Assembly: GCF_017303215.1 (NCBI RefSeq)
Contig: NZ_JAEMWU010000001.1
Span: 248,001-312,000, forward strand
DNA: 64,000 nucleotides
Reading direction: 5' to 3'
From: Microbacterium esteraromaticum
GTDB lineage: Bacteria; Actinomycetota; Actinomycetes; Actinomycetales; Microbacteriaceae
Shown here: positions 35,193-43,397 of the stretch, piece after piece
Layout: the number at the start of each line of letters is the position of its first letter
How positions within the stretch are numbered: position 1 is the first letter of the stretch
Notes under the pieces: model-generated
Database searches by the model: none
What the model was told of the DNA's origin: nothing
The model's input: only the letters and a program-made list of their open reading frames with translations
Translations under genes and position numbers: made by a program

Positions 35193-36213
35193 ACCCACCG
35201 CGAAGAACAAGGCCTGGGCGCTGTTCGATCGGATCGTCGATGACGCCGCCCCGGGCGGAGAGCACAGCAACCCGTGGACGATGGGCGAGGACGGCGAGCT
35301 GCGCTACGTACCCGACTACGACACGCTTGCCCGACTACTGGGTGTGCCACTGCACCTGGGCGCGGCCTCTCGCACCGGCGTTCCCGCGCTCGCTCTCGAC
35401 GTCTGGCTGAGTTACGAGCTGCGTCGCTCCGGGTTCGACGCGGATGCCACCTGGCCGCGAGCCACCAGCCCCCGCATCCTTCCGGCGCCCGTGGCGAACC
35501 TGCTCAAGGCACTGCCCGGCAAGGAGCGCCGCGCGATCGGCGAGCGCCTCGCGGCCGCGTCGTCAGTGTCCGGCGTGACCTCGTCGAGTGCCAGCATCCT
35601 CGGCAAGAACTACTTCAAGCAGGTCGATGTCATCATGACCGACTGGGCCACCGGGCCCGAGTTGCTGATCTCGACCAAGCGCATGGACTCGTCGTACGGC
35701 AAGAACGCCGCCAACCGGGTCGAGGAGTCATACGGCGATGCGAAGAACCTGCGTCTGCGGCATCCGCTCGCAGCCCTCGGTTTCGTCTTCGCGTTGCGCG
35801 CCGACATCCTGCACAAAGAGCCCGACACGGCCGACTGGCTGATCGACCTGTTGCAGAAGCTCGGCCGTGAGGACGACGCGTACCACGCGACCTGCCTCGT
35901 GATGATCGACTACGACGACACTGTCGCGCCCGCCGCCGTTGAAGCGGACGAAGAGCCCGAGAACCCTCTCGTCGCCGCGGGCCTCACCGAAGACCCGGAT
36001 GCCGACGGCACCCCTGTCGATGCTGAGGCCGCAGAAATCACACGGGCGCTGAGCGCGCTGCCGCGAGTCACCATCCGCCACGATGCGATCCCCGCGCCGC
36101 TCACCCCGGCACGTTTCCTGGCCGAGATGGTCGCCCGGGTGCTCGACGCCGCGCCGGTCAACCTGCACAAAGAGGTCAGGCGACGCCGCCGCACGGCGCC
36201 GCCGATCGGCTGA
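35182..36213 (+). CDS. probable restriction endonuclease partner of the adjacent methyltransferase
   Basis: A 343-residue soluble protein with no family I can name with certainty. Residues 142-190 look like a PD-(D/E)XK nuclease core: KNYFKQVDVIMTDW (Asp149), LLISTKRM (Ser164-x-Lys166), then NRVEESYGDAKN (Glu181 or Glu182), and RHPLAALGFVFALRADI afterwards. A Ser/Thr-x-Lys followed about 15 residues later by Glu is the swapped-Glu active site known from Cfr10I and NgoMIV. Coupling to the methyltransferase supports the role. I start at GTG 35182, behind GGGGAG and inside the methylase 3' end; an ATG at 35143 is possible. Confidence 0.6.
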   Translation: MAAEPTAKNKAWALFDRIVDDAAPGGEHSNPWTMGEDGELRYVPDYDTLARLLGVPLHLGAASRTGVPALALDVWLSYELRRSGFDADATWPRATSPRILPAPVANLLKALPGKERRAIGERLAAASSVSGVTSSSASILGKNYFKQVDVIMTDWATGPELLISTKRMDSSYGKNAANRVEESYGDAKNLRLRHPLAALGFVFALRADILHKEPDTADWLIDLLQKLGREDDAYHATCLVMIDYDDTVAPAAVEADEEPENPLVAAGLTEDPDADGTPVDAEAAEITRALSALPRVTIRHDAIPAPLTPARFLAEMVARVLDAAPVNLHKEVRRRRRTAPPIG

Positions 36214-36276
36214 AGCCTCGGCGATCGGCGGAGCGCTCAGGCGACCTCGTGACGCCTCGACGCACCTGCCCCCGCC

Positions 36277-38376
36277 TCACGCGAACAGGTCGTCGAACTC
36301 GTCGAGCCGCACTCGCGCGGTGGCCGCAGCCGCTCCACGCCTCGGCGCCGGATCGCCCTGCCCTGCCGCGCCGCCCGGGCTCCCCGCCGGACCGGCCGCG
36401 TCGCCCTCGGCTGTGTCGACCGTCTGCATCAGCGACCGGGCCTCGGCGGTGAGAAAGCGGCTCGGCTTCGCCACCACATGGCGGGCCAGGAACGACGTCG
36501 GATGCGTGGGCAACCGCGCCGGCGCGTACACATCGAGTGTGTCGCGCGCCCGGGTGAGCGCCACGTAGAACAGCCGCTGCTCCTCGGCCAGCCCCGATGA
36601 CGACGACAACGCCATGTCTGACGGCATCGACCCATCGCACGAGCGGATCACGTGCACGGCGCTGAACTCGAGCCCCTTGGCCGAGTGGATGGTCGACAGC
36701 GTCACCCAGTCCTCATCGAGATGCGGCTTCTTCGCCCAATCCCCCGCGACGTTCGCCGGGTCGAGGGCCTGCTCGCTCACGAACATCCGCAGATCGGACT
36801 GCCGCGCGGCCGCCTCAGCGATGCCATCGACATCCGTCACCCGCCGCTGCCAGTCGGGGTAGTGCGCACGCAACAGCGGGTCGACGGCACCGCGGCAGGC
36901 CTCCACGAGCTCGGGCACGGTTGTCGTGGCATCCACCGCCCCCAGCAACGAAAGCGTCGTCGCCAGTCCGGTGCGCGCCTTGGCGGGTGCTGCGGCGACA
37001 GCATCCGCCGCGCGTTCGATCCCACCATCGGCGAGGATCCCCGCCAGCGTGCGCGCCGACACTTTGCCGATGGCGCGATGACGGGTCAGCAGCCGATACC
37101 AGGAGACCTCGTCGGCGGGGTTGAGCACCACCCGGAATCCCGCCAGCAGATCGCGCACGTGCGAGGTCTCGAGGTACCCGATGCCACCGAACTTGTGGAA
37201 CGGGATGCCCCGCACCTTCAGTTCGACCTCCAGTAGCGCGCTGTGCGATCCGGTGCGCATCAGCACGGCCTGTTCGCGCAGGGGCATGCCGTCGGCGTGG
37301 GCCGCGAGAATCCGGTCGGCGACCGTGCGCGCCTCATCATCGGCATTGCGGCAGACGACGAGCGCCGGCGCGACGCCTGGATCCGCACGGTCAGCCCGCA
37401 GACGCAGCCCCAGATCACCGGGACGCACCTCGTTGGCCAGGTCGAGGATCGGCTGGGTCGAGCGGAAGTTGCGTTCAAACCGCACGACCGTCGCGTCATC
37501 GAAGCTCTCGGCGAGCCCCAACAGGTGCCCCGCGTTCGCCCCGCGGAACCCGTAGATCGCCTGCGCATCGTCACCGACCACCGTGAGCCCCCGCCCATCG
37601 GGGGCAAGGCCGCGCACGATGTCGACCTGCAGGCTGTTGACGTCTTGGTACTCGTCGACGAGCACCCAGTCCCATCGCGCGCGCAGGCGCGCTCCGACAT
37701 CGGGGTCGCGCACCAGCGCCCGCCATGCGATGAGCAGGTCGTCGAAGTCGAGCAGGCCGCGCTCGCGCTTTCGGATGCTGTAGTGCCGCAGCAGAGCGAG
37801 CACCGCGTCGGCGTGCTCGAGCGCCCACGGGAACTGCTCGTCGATCACCTGCCGGGCCGGGGTACCGGTGTTGATCGCCCGCGAACCGATGTCGGCGATG
37901 GTGCGCGTGGTCGGCAGGCGCGTGGTCTGCCCGGCCGGCCCGGTGCCGTCGAGGCCGTGCTCGGAGCGCAGCAGATCGAGCAGATCGATCACGTCGTCGG
38001 GATCGAGCACCGTGACATCGGCCAGCCCCAGGTGCTGTGCGTGCTCGGCGACGATCCGGTGCGCCACCGCGTGGAAAGTGCCGCCGGCGATCCGCTGCGC
38101 CACCTGCGCGTCACCGCACATCGCCGCGGCGCGCGTGATCATCGACGCCGCCGCACGCCGCGTGAAGGTGAGCAGCAGCATCCGCTCGGGCGCCACCCCC
38201 GCCTGCAGCAGTCTGGCCACGCGCGCGGTGAGCACGCGGGTCTTGCCGGTGCCCGCGCCGGCCGCGATCACCAACGGTCCGTCGCCGTGTTCGACGGCCT
38301 GCAGTTGAGCGGCGTCGAGTCCGGCGAGTGCATCGTTCTCAGTCACACGGGCGACGGTACCCGCGGGGTCAGACAC
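36277..38376 (-). CDS. UvrD/Rep-type ATP-dependent DNA helicase
   Basis: A 699-residue superfamily 1 helicase. Motifs seen in order are Walker A AAGAGTGKT near residue 39, LLTFTRRAAASM (Ia), VLVDEYQDVNSLQ (II) near 243, VGDDAQAIYGFRGAN (III), FERNFRST (IV), STIHSAKGLEF (V) and EEQRLFYVALTRARD (VI). The C-terminal 70 residues are a Gly/Ala/Pro-rich tail. It unwinds DNA 3' to 5' in repair. GTG start; another GTG 30 nt downstream is equally possible, as neither has a good ribosome binding site. It converges on the restriction-modification pair. Confidence 0.88.
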   Translation of the reverse strand: MSDPAGTVARVTENDALAGLDAAQLQAVEHGDGPLVIAAGAGTGKTRVLTARVARLLQAGVAPERMLLLTFTRRAAASMITRAAAMCGDAQVAQRIAGGTFHAVAHRIVAEHAQHLGLADVTVLDPDDVIDLLDLLRSEHGLDGTGPAGQTTRLPTTRTIADIGSRAINTGTPARQVIDEQFPWALEHADAVLALLRHYSIRKRERGLLDFDDLLIAWRALVRDPDVGARLRARWDWVLVDEYQDVNSLQVDIVRGLAPDGRGLTVVGDDAQAIYGFRGANAGHLLGLAESFDDATVVRFERNFRSTQPILDLANEVRPGDLGLRLRADRADPGVAPALVVCRNADDEARTVADRILAAHADGMPLREQAVLMRTGSHSALLEVELKVRGIPFHKFGGIGYLETSHVRDLLAGFRVVLNPADEVSWYRLLTRHRAIGKVSARTLAGILADGGIERAADAVAAAPAKARTGLATTLSLLGAVDATTTVPELVEACRGAVDPLLRAHYPDWQRRVTDVDGIAEAAARQSDLRMFVSEQALDPANVAGDWAKKPHLDEDWVTLSTIHSAKGLEFSAVHVIRSCDGSMPSDMALSSSSGLAEEQRLFYVALTRARDTLDVYAPARLPTHPTSFLARHVVAKPSRFLTAEARSLMQTVDTAEGDAAGPAGSPGGAAGQGDPAPRRGAAAATARVRLDEFDDLFA

Positions 38377-38440
38377 TCAGTACTCGGTCCAGGCCCGCGC
38401 ATTCACCCCAGCCTCCAGCATCCACCCCCGCTCGCGTCAC

Positions 38441-38515
38441 CGAGAACAGGCTCGTTACCCGGAACAGGCCCATCTCCGCAGAATCAGCCTGTTCTCACGA
38501 ACGAGCCTGTTCTCG
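38441..38515. repeat. 16-bp inverted repeat with four GAACAGG units
   Basis: CGAGAACAGGCTCGTT (38441-38456) is repeated inverted at 38500-38515. Between them lie one more GGAACAGG (38461-38468) and one more inverted CCTGTTCTC (38489-38497). The 202-bp gap between the helicase and PatB genes holds nothing else recognisable. It may form a cruciform or be an intergenic palindromic repeat; no T-run. Confidence 0.65.
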
Positions 38516-38578
38516 TGCATGCCTGCCCGGCACGAGAGCACAACGCACGCAAGCGCAAGCGCAACGTGCAAGCGCCCC

Positions 38579-39742
38579 TCACGCCGCCGCGCGCGACTCC
38601 AGCGCCTTCGCGATCCGCAGCACGGCCTCGCGCATGATCGGCCGGGGCGTGGCGAACACGAAACGCGTGTACCCGACGCCGGCCTCGCCGCAGGCGGCGC
38701 CGTCGGTCATCGAGACCCCCGCGTGCTCACGGAACCACTCGCCGAGGTCACCGGTCAGCCCCGTCTCGCGGAAGTCGAGCAGCGCGATGTACGTGCCCTC
38801 GGGCATCGTCACCCGCACACCGGGCAGGTGCTCAGCCACCAGCGCCGCCAGTTCATGGCGGTTGCCATCGAGGTAGTCGGTGACCTCTTGCAGCCACTCC
38901 TCGCCGGCCGTGTAGGCCGCGAGCTGGGCGATCACGCCGATCGTCGCCGTGCCGTGACCGGCCCATCCGCCGTCGGCATCCCACGCGGCCCGGCTGGCGT
39001 CATTCGACAGGATCAGCTGCGCGCACTTGAAGCCCGCCAGGTTCCACGCCTTCGACGCCGAGGTTGCCGTGATCGTGTGCTCAGCGGACGCATCCGACAC
39101 CGACGCGTACGGGATGTGCTGTGCCGGCGCGTACACGAGCGGCGCGTGGATCTCATCCGAGAACACGTGGCCACCGGCATCCGACACCGTCTTCGCGATC
39201 GCGAGCAACTCGTCGCGCGTCGCGACGGTACCCAGCGGGTTGTGCGGGTTGCACAGCACCAGCAGCTCGCCGCCGTCGTCGAACGCCTGCGCGACAGCAT
39301 CCAGGTCCATCGTCCAACGACCGTCGACCTCGACGCTGGGCACCTCGATGACCCGGCGCCCGTGCCGCAGCGGCACGCTGAGGAACGGCATGTACGCCGG
39401 CGTGGGCACGATGACCGCGGCACCGGGCGACGTGTACGTCGTGATCGCGAACTCGTACGCGACCAGCACATCAGCCACCAGACGCACATCGTCGACCGGC
39501 ACATCCCAGCCATAGTGCTCGGCGTGCCAGCGGGCCGTCGCCGCCTTCAGAGCCTCAGCCGTGGGCTGCGACAGGTATCCGGTGAACCCCTCGGTCATCG
39601 CATCGCAGACGGCCCCGGTGATCGCCGGCGCGACCCCGAAGTCCATCTCGGCGATGAACATGCCGATCGTGTCGGGAAAGCGGGTCCACTTCACACTGCC
39701 GACCTGGCGCAGATCGTCCTCGGTGATGGCGTCGAAACTCAT
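38579..39742 (-). CDS. MalY/PatB family C-S lyase (cystathionine beta-lyase type aminotransferase)
   Basis: A 387-residue PLP enzyme of fold type I. Visible marks are TEGFTGYLSQP near residue 55, NPHNPLG near 170, the Asp/Glu pair VFSDEIHAPLVY, and the PLP lysine in SASKAWNLAGFKCAQ near 235. PatB/MalY proteins cleave C-S bonds of cystathionine and related thioethers, giving homocysteine for methionine synthesis. I start at ATG 39742 (MSFDAITEDDL), with CAGAAT 6 nt upstream; the 53 residues preceding it in the open frame are Arg-rich noise. Confidence 0.88.
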   Translation of the reverse strand: MSFDAITEDDLRQVGSVKWTRFPDTIGMFIAEMDFGVAPAITGAVCDAMTEGFTGYLSQPTAEALKAATARWHAEHYGWDVPVDDVRLVADVLVAYEFAITTYTSPGAAVIVPTPAYMPFLSVPLRHGRRVIEVPSVEVDGRWTMDLDAVAQAFDDGGELLVLCNPHNPLGTVATRDELLAIAKTVSDAGGHVFSDEIHAPLVYAPAQHIPYASVSDASAEHTITATSASKAWNLAGFKCAQLILSNDASRAAWDADGGWAGHGTATIGVIAQLAAYTAGEEWLQEVTDYLDGNRHELAALVAEHLPGVRVTMPEGTYIALLDFRETGLTGDLGEWFREHAGVSMTDGAACGEAGVGYTRFVFATPRPIMREAVLRIAKALESRAAA

Positions 39743-39816
39743 GACCCCATTCTGCCGTGACCGGCGCCTGTCGCGCGCCGGCCACGAAACACTGCGCCGC
39801 GGGCCGCGCGTCCGGC

Positions 39817-40410
39817 TCAGCGCTTCTTGCGCGCCAGGATCACGATGAAGGTCACGACAGCGGCGAGCAGCACGACGCCGAGGCCGATCAGCAGCGGCCA
39901 CGGCGCCGACTCGTCATCGGCGGGCACCTCGGCCTCATCGGTGACCTCGGCCTGCGTGGTCACCGCCGTCGCCGACTCGGTCGGCTCGGGCTCGGCCGTC
40001 TCGGTCGCCGGTGCCTCGGTGGGGGCCACCCCCGCGATCGAGAACGAGTAGTCGCCCGACGTCGGATGCCCATCGCTCGAGACGACCTTCCAGGTGACCA
40101 GGTAGGTGCCATCGGTCATTCCCGGCTCCAGGGGAACGGTGACGGTGTCGGCCTCGACCACCGGCTCGCCGGCGACCCAGTCCTTGCCCGACTCGTCTTC
40201 GACGATCATCGCCGTGCCGGTGTTGCCGTCGAGCGAGAGCAGCTCGTTCGAGAAGACGAGCACCACCTCTTCGGGGGCGGCGCTGAGCTGCTCGTCGGCG
40301 CCCGGCGAGCTCGACACGATCGTGTCGTGTGCGGATGCCGGCGCAGCGACGCCCAGCCCGGCGAGGACGGCCACCGCGGCGGTGGCGAGAACGGTGCGGA
40401 TACGGAACAT
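39817..40410 (-). CDS. CopC-like copper-binding protein with C-terminal membrane anchor
   Basis: A 197-residue exported protein. Signal peptide ends VAAPASA, so the mature protein begins with His (HDTIVSSSP), the conserved copper-ligand position of CopC. The Greek-key domain ends with VTWKVVSSDGHPTSGDYSFSI, which carries the second ligand His. A Glu/Thr/Ala-rich linker and one helix near residues 168-190 (WPLLIGLGVVLLAAVVTFIV) follow. CopC domains hand copper to CopD; a CopD-CtaG fusion is encoded at 45925. AGAGG precedes the ATG. Confidence 0.9.
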   Translation of the reverse strand: MFRIRTVLATAAVAVLAGLGVAAPASAHDTIVSSSPGADEQLSAAPEEVVLVFSNELLSLDGNTGTAMIVEDESGKDWVAGEPVVEADTVTVPLEPGMTDGTYLVTWKVVSSDGHPTSGDYSFSIAGVAPTEAPATETAEPEPTESATAVTTQAEVTDEAEVPADDESAPWPLLIGLGVVLLAAVVTFIVILARKKR

Positions 40411-40505
40411 GAAAAACCTCTCTTCGGATGCCGCGGGCGCGGCGTCTGCATCTGTGCGGGCGTTCGAATGCCCACATCGCGCGACGGTGTCGCGCAGGTG
40501 TCAGA

Positions 40506-41096
40506 TCAGACGCAGAGCGGCGGGCCGCGGCGCCGCAGAACCGCCCGGTGCGGGTCGCGCGGCAGCGTGTCAGCGGCGACGCTCCAGCGCTGCCCGCCCC
40601 GTTCGAGCGGTCGCGCGAGGACGACGACGCGCACGGCTCGGCGCACCCACAGCGCAACATCGGATGCCACGGACGCGAGCGCCCGGACGATGCGCTCTCC
40701 CCGGTGCAACGCCAGCACGGTCACCGCAGCGGCGATCACATGGGCCAGCCACATTCCAGCACCGTCGGGCAGGAGCACCGTTCCGCTCTCGAGCGTGATC
40801 GCCGCGGTGTCGTGCACGTGCGGGGCGAGCCCGCCCCGCGGGGTGATGCTGCCCAGCACGAACAGCACATGGAACAGCGCCTGCGACAGGGCGACCGCGA
40901 CGCTGAGCCGGGTCACCGACAGTCGGCGGCCGGCCAGCAGCGTGCTGATCATCAGCGACAGCATCCACGGCACGGCGATGCCGAGCGCTCCCGGCAGGTC
41001 GCCACCCACGCCGGCGTGCGAGAGCAGTGCGACAAAAGTTGCGACGGTGGCGCCCACGAATCCGCGCAGCAGCGGGATTCTACGAGAGGGACGCAC
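40506..41096 (-). CDS. membrane protein next to copC, family not recognised
   Basis: A 196-residue protein with four hydrophobic helices in the first 135 residues (LLRGFVGATVATFVALLSH, IAVPWMLSLMISTLLAG, VAVALSQALFHVLFVLG, AHVIAAAVTVLALH). The tail is Arg-rich and soluble. Several His residues at helix ends (SHAG, HVHD, HVIA, HRGE) would suit metal contacts. GTG start with AAGGAT and GCAGG upstream. It lies between the EamA and copC genes on the same strand, so a link to copper handling is inferred from position only. Confidence 0.6.
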   Translation of the reverse strand: MRPSRRIPLLRGFVGATVATFVALLSHAGVGGDLPGALGIAVPWMLSLMISTLLAGRRLSVTRLSVAVALSQALFHVLFVLGSITPRGGLAPHVHDTAAITLESGTVLLPDGAGMWLAHVIAAAVTVLALHRGERIVRALASVASDVALWVRRAVRVVVLARPLERGGQRWSVAADTLPRDPHRAVLRRRGPPLCV

Positions 41097-41108
41097 CCTG
41101 CCATCCTT

Positions 41109-42038
41109 TCACGCCGTCGGTATGATCCCGGTGGTCGGCGGAGGCTCTCCCCCGCCAGGGGCCGAGCTGCCGGGACGGGGCCGCCCCACCCCCATCGCAC
41201 CCGCACTCGCGAGGATGACCAGTGCGATGCCGATCAGTTCTAACGGCGACAGATGCTGCCCGAGCAGTACGAACCCGGCGAGGCTCGCGATCGCCGGCCC
41301 CAGACTCATCAGCACGCCGAACACCGCCGGGCTCAGCCGACGTAGCGCGATCAGTTCGAGGGCGTACGGAATGGTCGAGCTGAGCAGGGCGACCGCCGCC
41401 CCCAGGGCGATCAGTTCGACGCGTAGCAACGCCGACCCCGCATCGGCGATACCGAACGGCAGCGAGAGCAGCGCGCCGAACACCATCGCCAGCGCCAGTC
41501 CGTCCAGCCCCTGAAACTCGCGTCCGACCCGTGCCGAAGCGAGGATGTACCCGGCCCAGCTTGCCGCGGCGCCGAGCGCGAAGAGCACGCCCGTCACCGT
41601 GAGGCGATCCCACCCGCCGCCGCCCAGCGCGAGCACGCCGATGCCGGCCAGGCCCGCCCAGAGCCATGCCGCGCGGGTGCGGGCGACGACGACTGCAAGG
41701 GTCAGCGGGCCGAGCACCTCGATCGTCACGGTGACGCCCAGCGGCAGTTCGTTCAGCGCCAGGTAGAACATGCTGTTCATCAGCGCCAGCACGCCGCCGA
41801 ACAGCAGCACCGAACGCCACGCGCTCGCGGAGTGCCCTCGAAGCGACGGGCGGGCGATCAGCAGCAGGATCAGCGCGGTGAACACCAACCGCAGCATCAC
41901 CATGCCCAGCGGGCCGGTCTGCGGGAACAGCAGCACGGCGACCGAAGCGCCGACCTCCTGACACAGGAGCCCGATCGCGACGAGCCCGACGGCGGTGACT
42001 CCCCCGGACGGCCGTGCGCTGGAGCCGAATCCGGTCAC
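41109..42038 (-). CDS. EamA family transporter (RhtA-like)
   Basis: A 309-residue permease with ten helices in two EamA repeats. The second repeat has AAASWAGYILASARVG and SLGPAIASLAGFVLLGQHLSPLE, as in RhtA-like threonine/homoserine exporters. The substrate is not certain. Its GTG start overlaps the stop of the upstream lipoprotein gene by 4 bp (GTGA). Confidence 0.85.
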   Translation of the reverse strand: MTGFGSSARPSGGVTAVGLVAIGLLCQEVGASVAVLLFPQTGPLGMVMLRLVFTALILLLIARPSLRGHSASAWRSVLLFGGVLALMNSMFYLALNELPLGVTVTIEVLGPLTLAVVVARTRAAWLWAGLAGIGVLALGGGGWDRLTVTGVLFALGAAASWAGYILASARVGREFQGLDGLALAMVFGALLSLPFGIADAGSALLRVELIALGAAVALLSSTIPYALELIALRRLSPAVFGVLMSLGPAIASLAGFVLLGQHLSPLELIGIALVILASAGAMGVGRPRPGSSAPGGGEPPPTTGIIPTA

Positions 42039-43321
42039 TCCTGCGGTGCGGCGCAGATCGCCCCGTCGGCGATCGTCTGACCGTACTGCTCAGCCGTGAA
42101 CGGCAGACCGAACTCCGGAGCCGTCTGGCCGGACGCCGCCGGAGACTTCGAGGCGATCGCGGCGAGCTGCCAGGCCAGGTATGCGGCCGTCGACCCGCCC
42201 GCCGACGAATTGTTCAGGGTGACGGCCACGGTGAATCCCGTGGCGGGGTCGGAGTAGGCCGACGTGGCATACCCGGGCACCCAGCCGTGCTGGCCCACCA
42301 TCGAGCCCACCAGCATGCCGCCGCCAGTGGCCTGGTACCACGACGGTGCGCTCGACGACGTCGGAAGCGGCTGCCCGAAGCGCGCGGGCTCGGCGCCCTC
42401 TTCGCGCAGCGCCTGCCGGGCGGTGGCCTGCACGTAGCGGCCGAGGTCGGTGATCGTCGAGGTGACGCCCGAGTCGGTGAAACCGATGCTGGACGAGCTC
42501 TGGGTGATGTCGATGGGAGCCGCGCAGTCGTAGCCGCCGCCTTCGGCGGGCGGCAGATAGTTGCCCTTGAGCGCGGGAGAGGGGGCGGGAGCGGCGGATG
42601 CCGGTGCCGGCAACGACGTGGATGCCAGGCCCAATGGCGTCGTGACGTACTCGGAGATCAGCTCGGTGGCGGTCTTGCCCGAGACGCGCTCGAGGGCGAG
42701 ACCGAGCAGCAGATAGCCGGCGTCGGAGTCGCGGTAGGTGGTGTGCACGGGACCACGCGCGACGCCGAGACCGTAGCTCGCCAGACGCAATGGTGCCCAC
42801 TCGCGGTCGGGAGTCTTGAGCCAGTACGGCTTCGCGATGCCCTCGGAGGATCCCACGCCACTCGTGCCGTTGCACAAGTCGAGCAGGGTGACGTCCGAGA
42901 GGTCGGCGACGCCCGAGACGTGCTTGGTCACCGGTGCATCGAGCTCGATCTCGCCTGCGTCGGCCATGCCGTACAGCACATCGCAGGTCATCAGGCGCGT
43001 CGTATCCGCGATGCGGAACGACATGTCGGCGGTCACCTCGGCGCTGTCGTCGCCACTCTGGGTGCCGAGACCGGCGACCCACTGTCCGCTCCACGGCACC
43101 CACACGCCGACGATCGCGCCGGTCGAACCGCTCGCGGTCATCGCGTTCTCGACGGCCGACTGCAGTTGCGCGGTGACATCATCGGGCAGCGGCGCATCCA
43201 CCTGCTCGGGCGGGGTGTACGTGAACTCGGGCGTCGATGCCGAGCATCCGGTCAGGACCAGGGCGAGCGCCAGGGCGCCACCGACGAGGGCGCGGGCGCG
43301 GCGCGACGAACGAAGCAGCAT
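42035..43321 (-). CDS. serine-hydrolase-fold lipoprotein with degenerate active site
   Basis: A 428-residue exported lipoprotein (lipobox LVLTGC, Cys26). The fold is the beta-lactamase/penicillin-binding class C type: SFRIADTTRLMT near residue 101, LDLCNGTSGVG near 147, AGYLLLGLALERVSGK near 201, and QHGWVPGY near 365. The catalytic residues are gone. The Ser-x-x-Lys motif is Asp106-Thr-Thr-Arg109, and the Tyr-x-Asn motif is Asp198-Ser-Asp200. The gene is otherwise intact, so it is probably a pseudoenzyme that binds peptidoglycan-like ligands or proteins. Coupled to the EamA gene. Confidence 0.8.
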   Translation of the reverse strand: MLLRSSRRARALVGGALALALVLTGCSASTPEFTYTPPEQVDAPLPDDVTAQLQSAVENAMTASGSTGAIVGVWVPWSGQWVAGLGTQSGDDSAEVTADMSFRIADTTRLMTCDVLYGMADAGEIELDAPVTKHVSGVADLSDVTLLDLCNGTSGVGSSEGIAKPYWLKTPDREWAPLRLASYGLGVARGPVHTTYRDSDAGYLLLGLALERVSGKTATELISEYVTTPLGLASTSLPAPASAAPAPSPALKGNYLPPAEGGGYDCAAPIDITQSSSSIGFTDSGVTSTITDLGRYVQATARQALREEGAEPARFGQPLPTSSSAPSWYQATGGGMLVGSMVGQHGWVPGYATSAYSDPATGFTVAVTLNNSSAGGSTAAYLAWQLAAIASKSPAASGQTAPEFGLPFTAEQYGQTIADGAICAAPQE

Positions 43322-43397
43322 GGGAACCTCTGGTCTCGGACGGGAACCCTCCGAGTCTAGAGGCCGATACCTGAGAGCCCGCCAGCGTTGGCATCCG

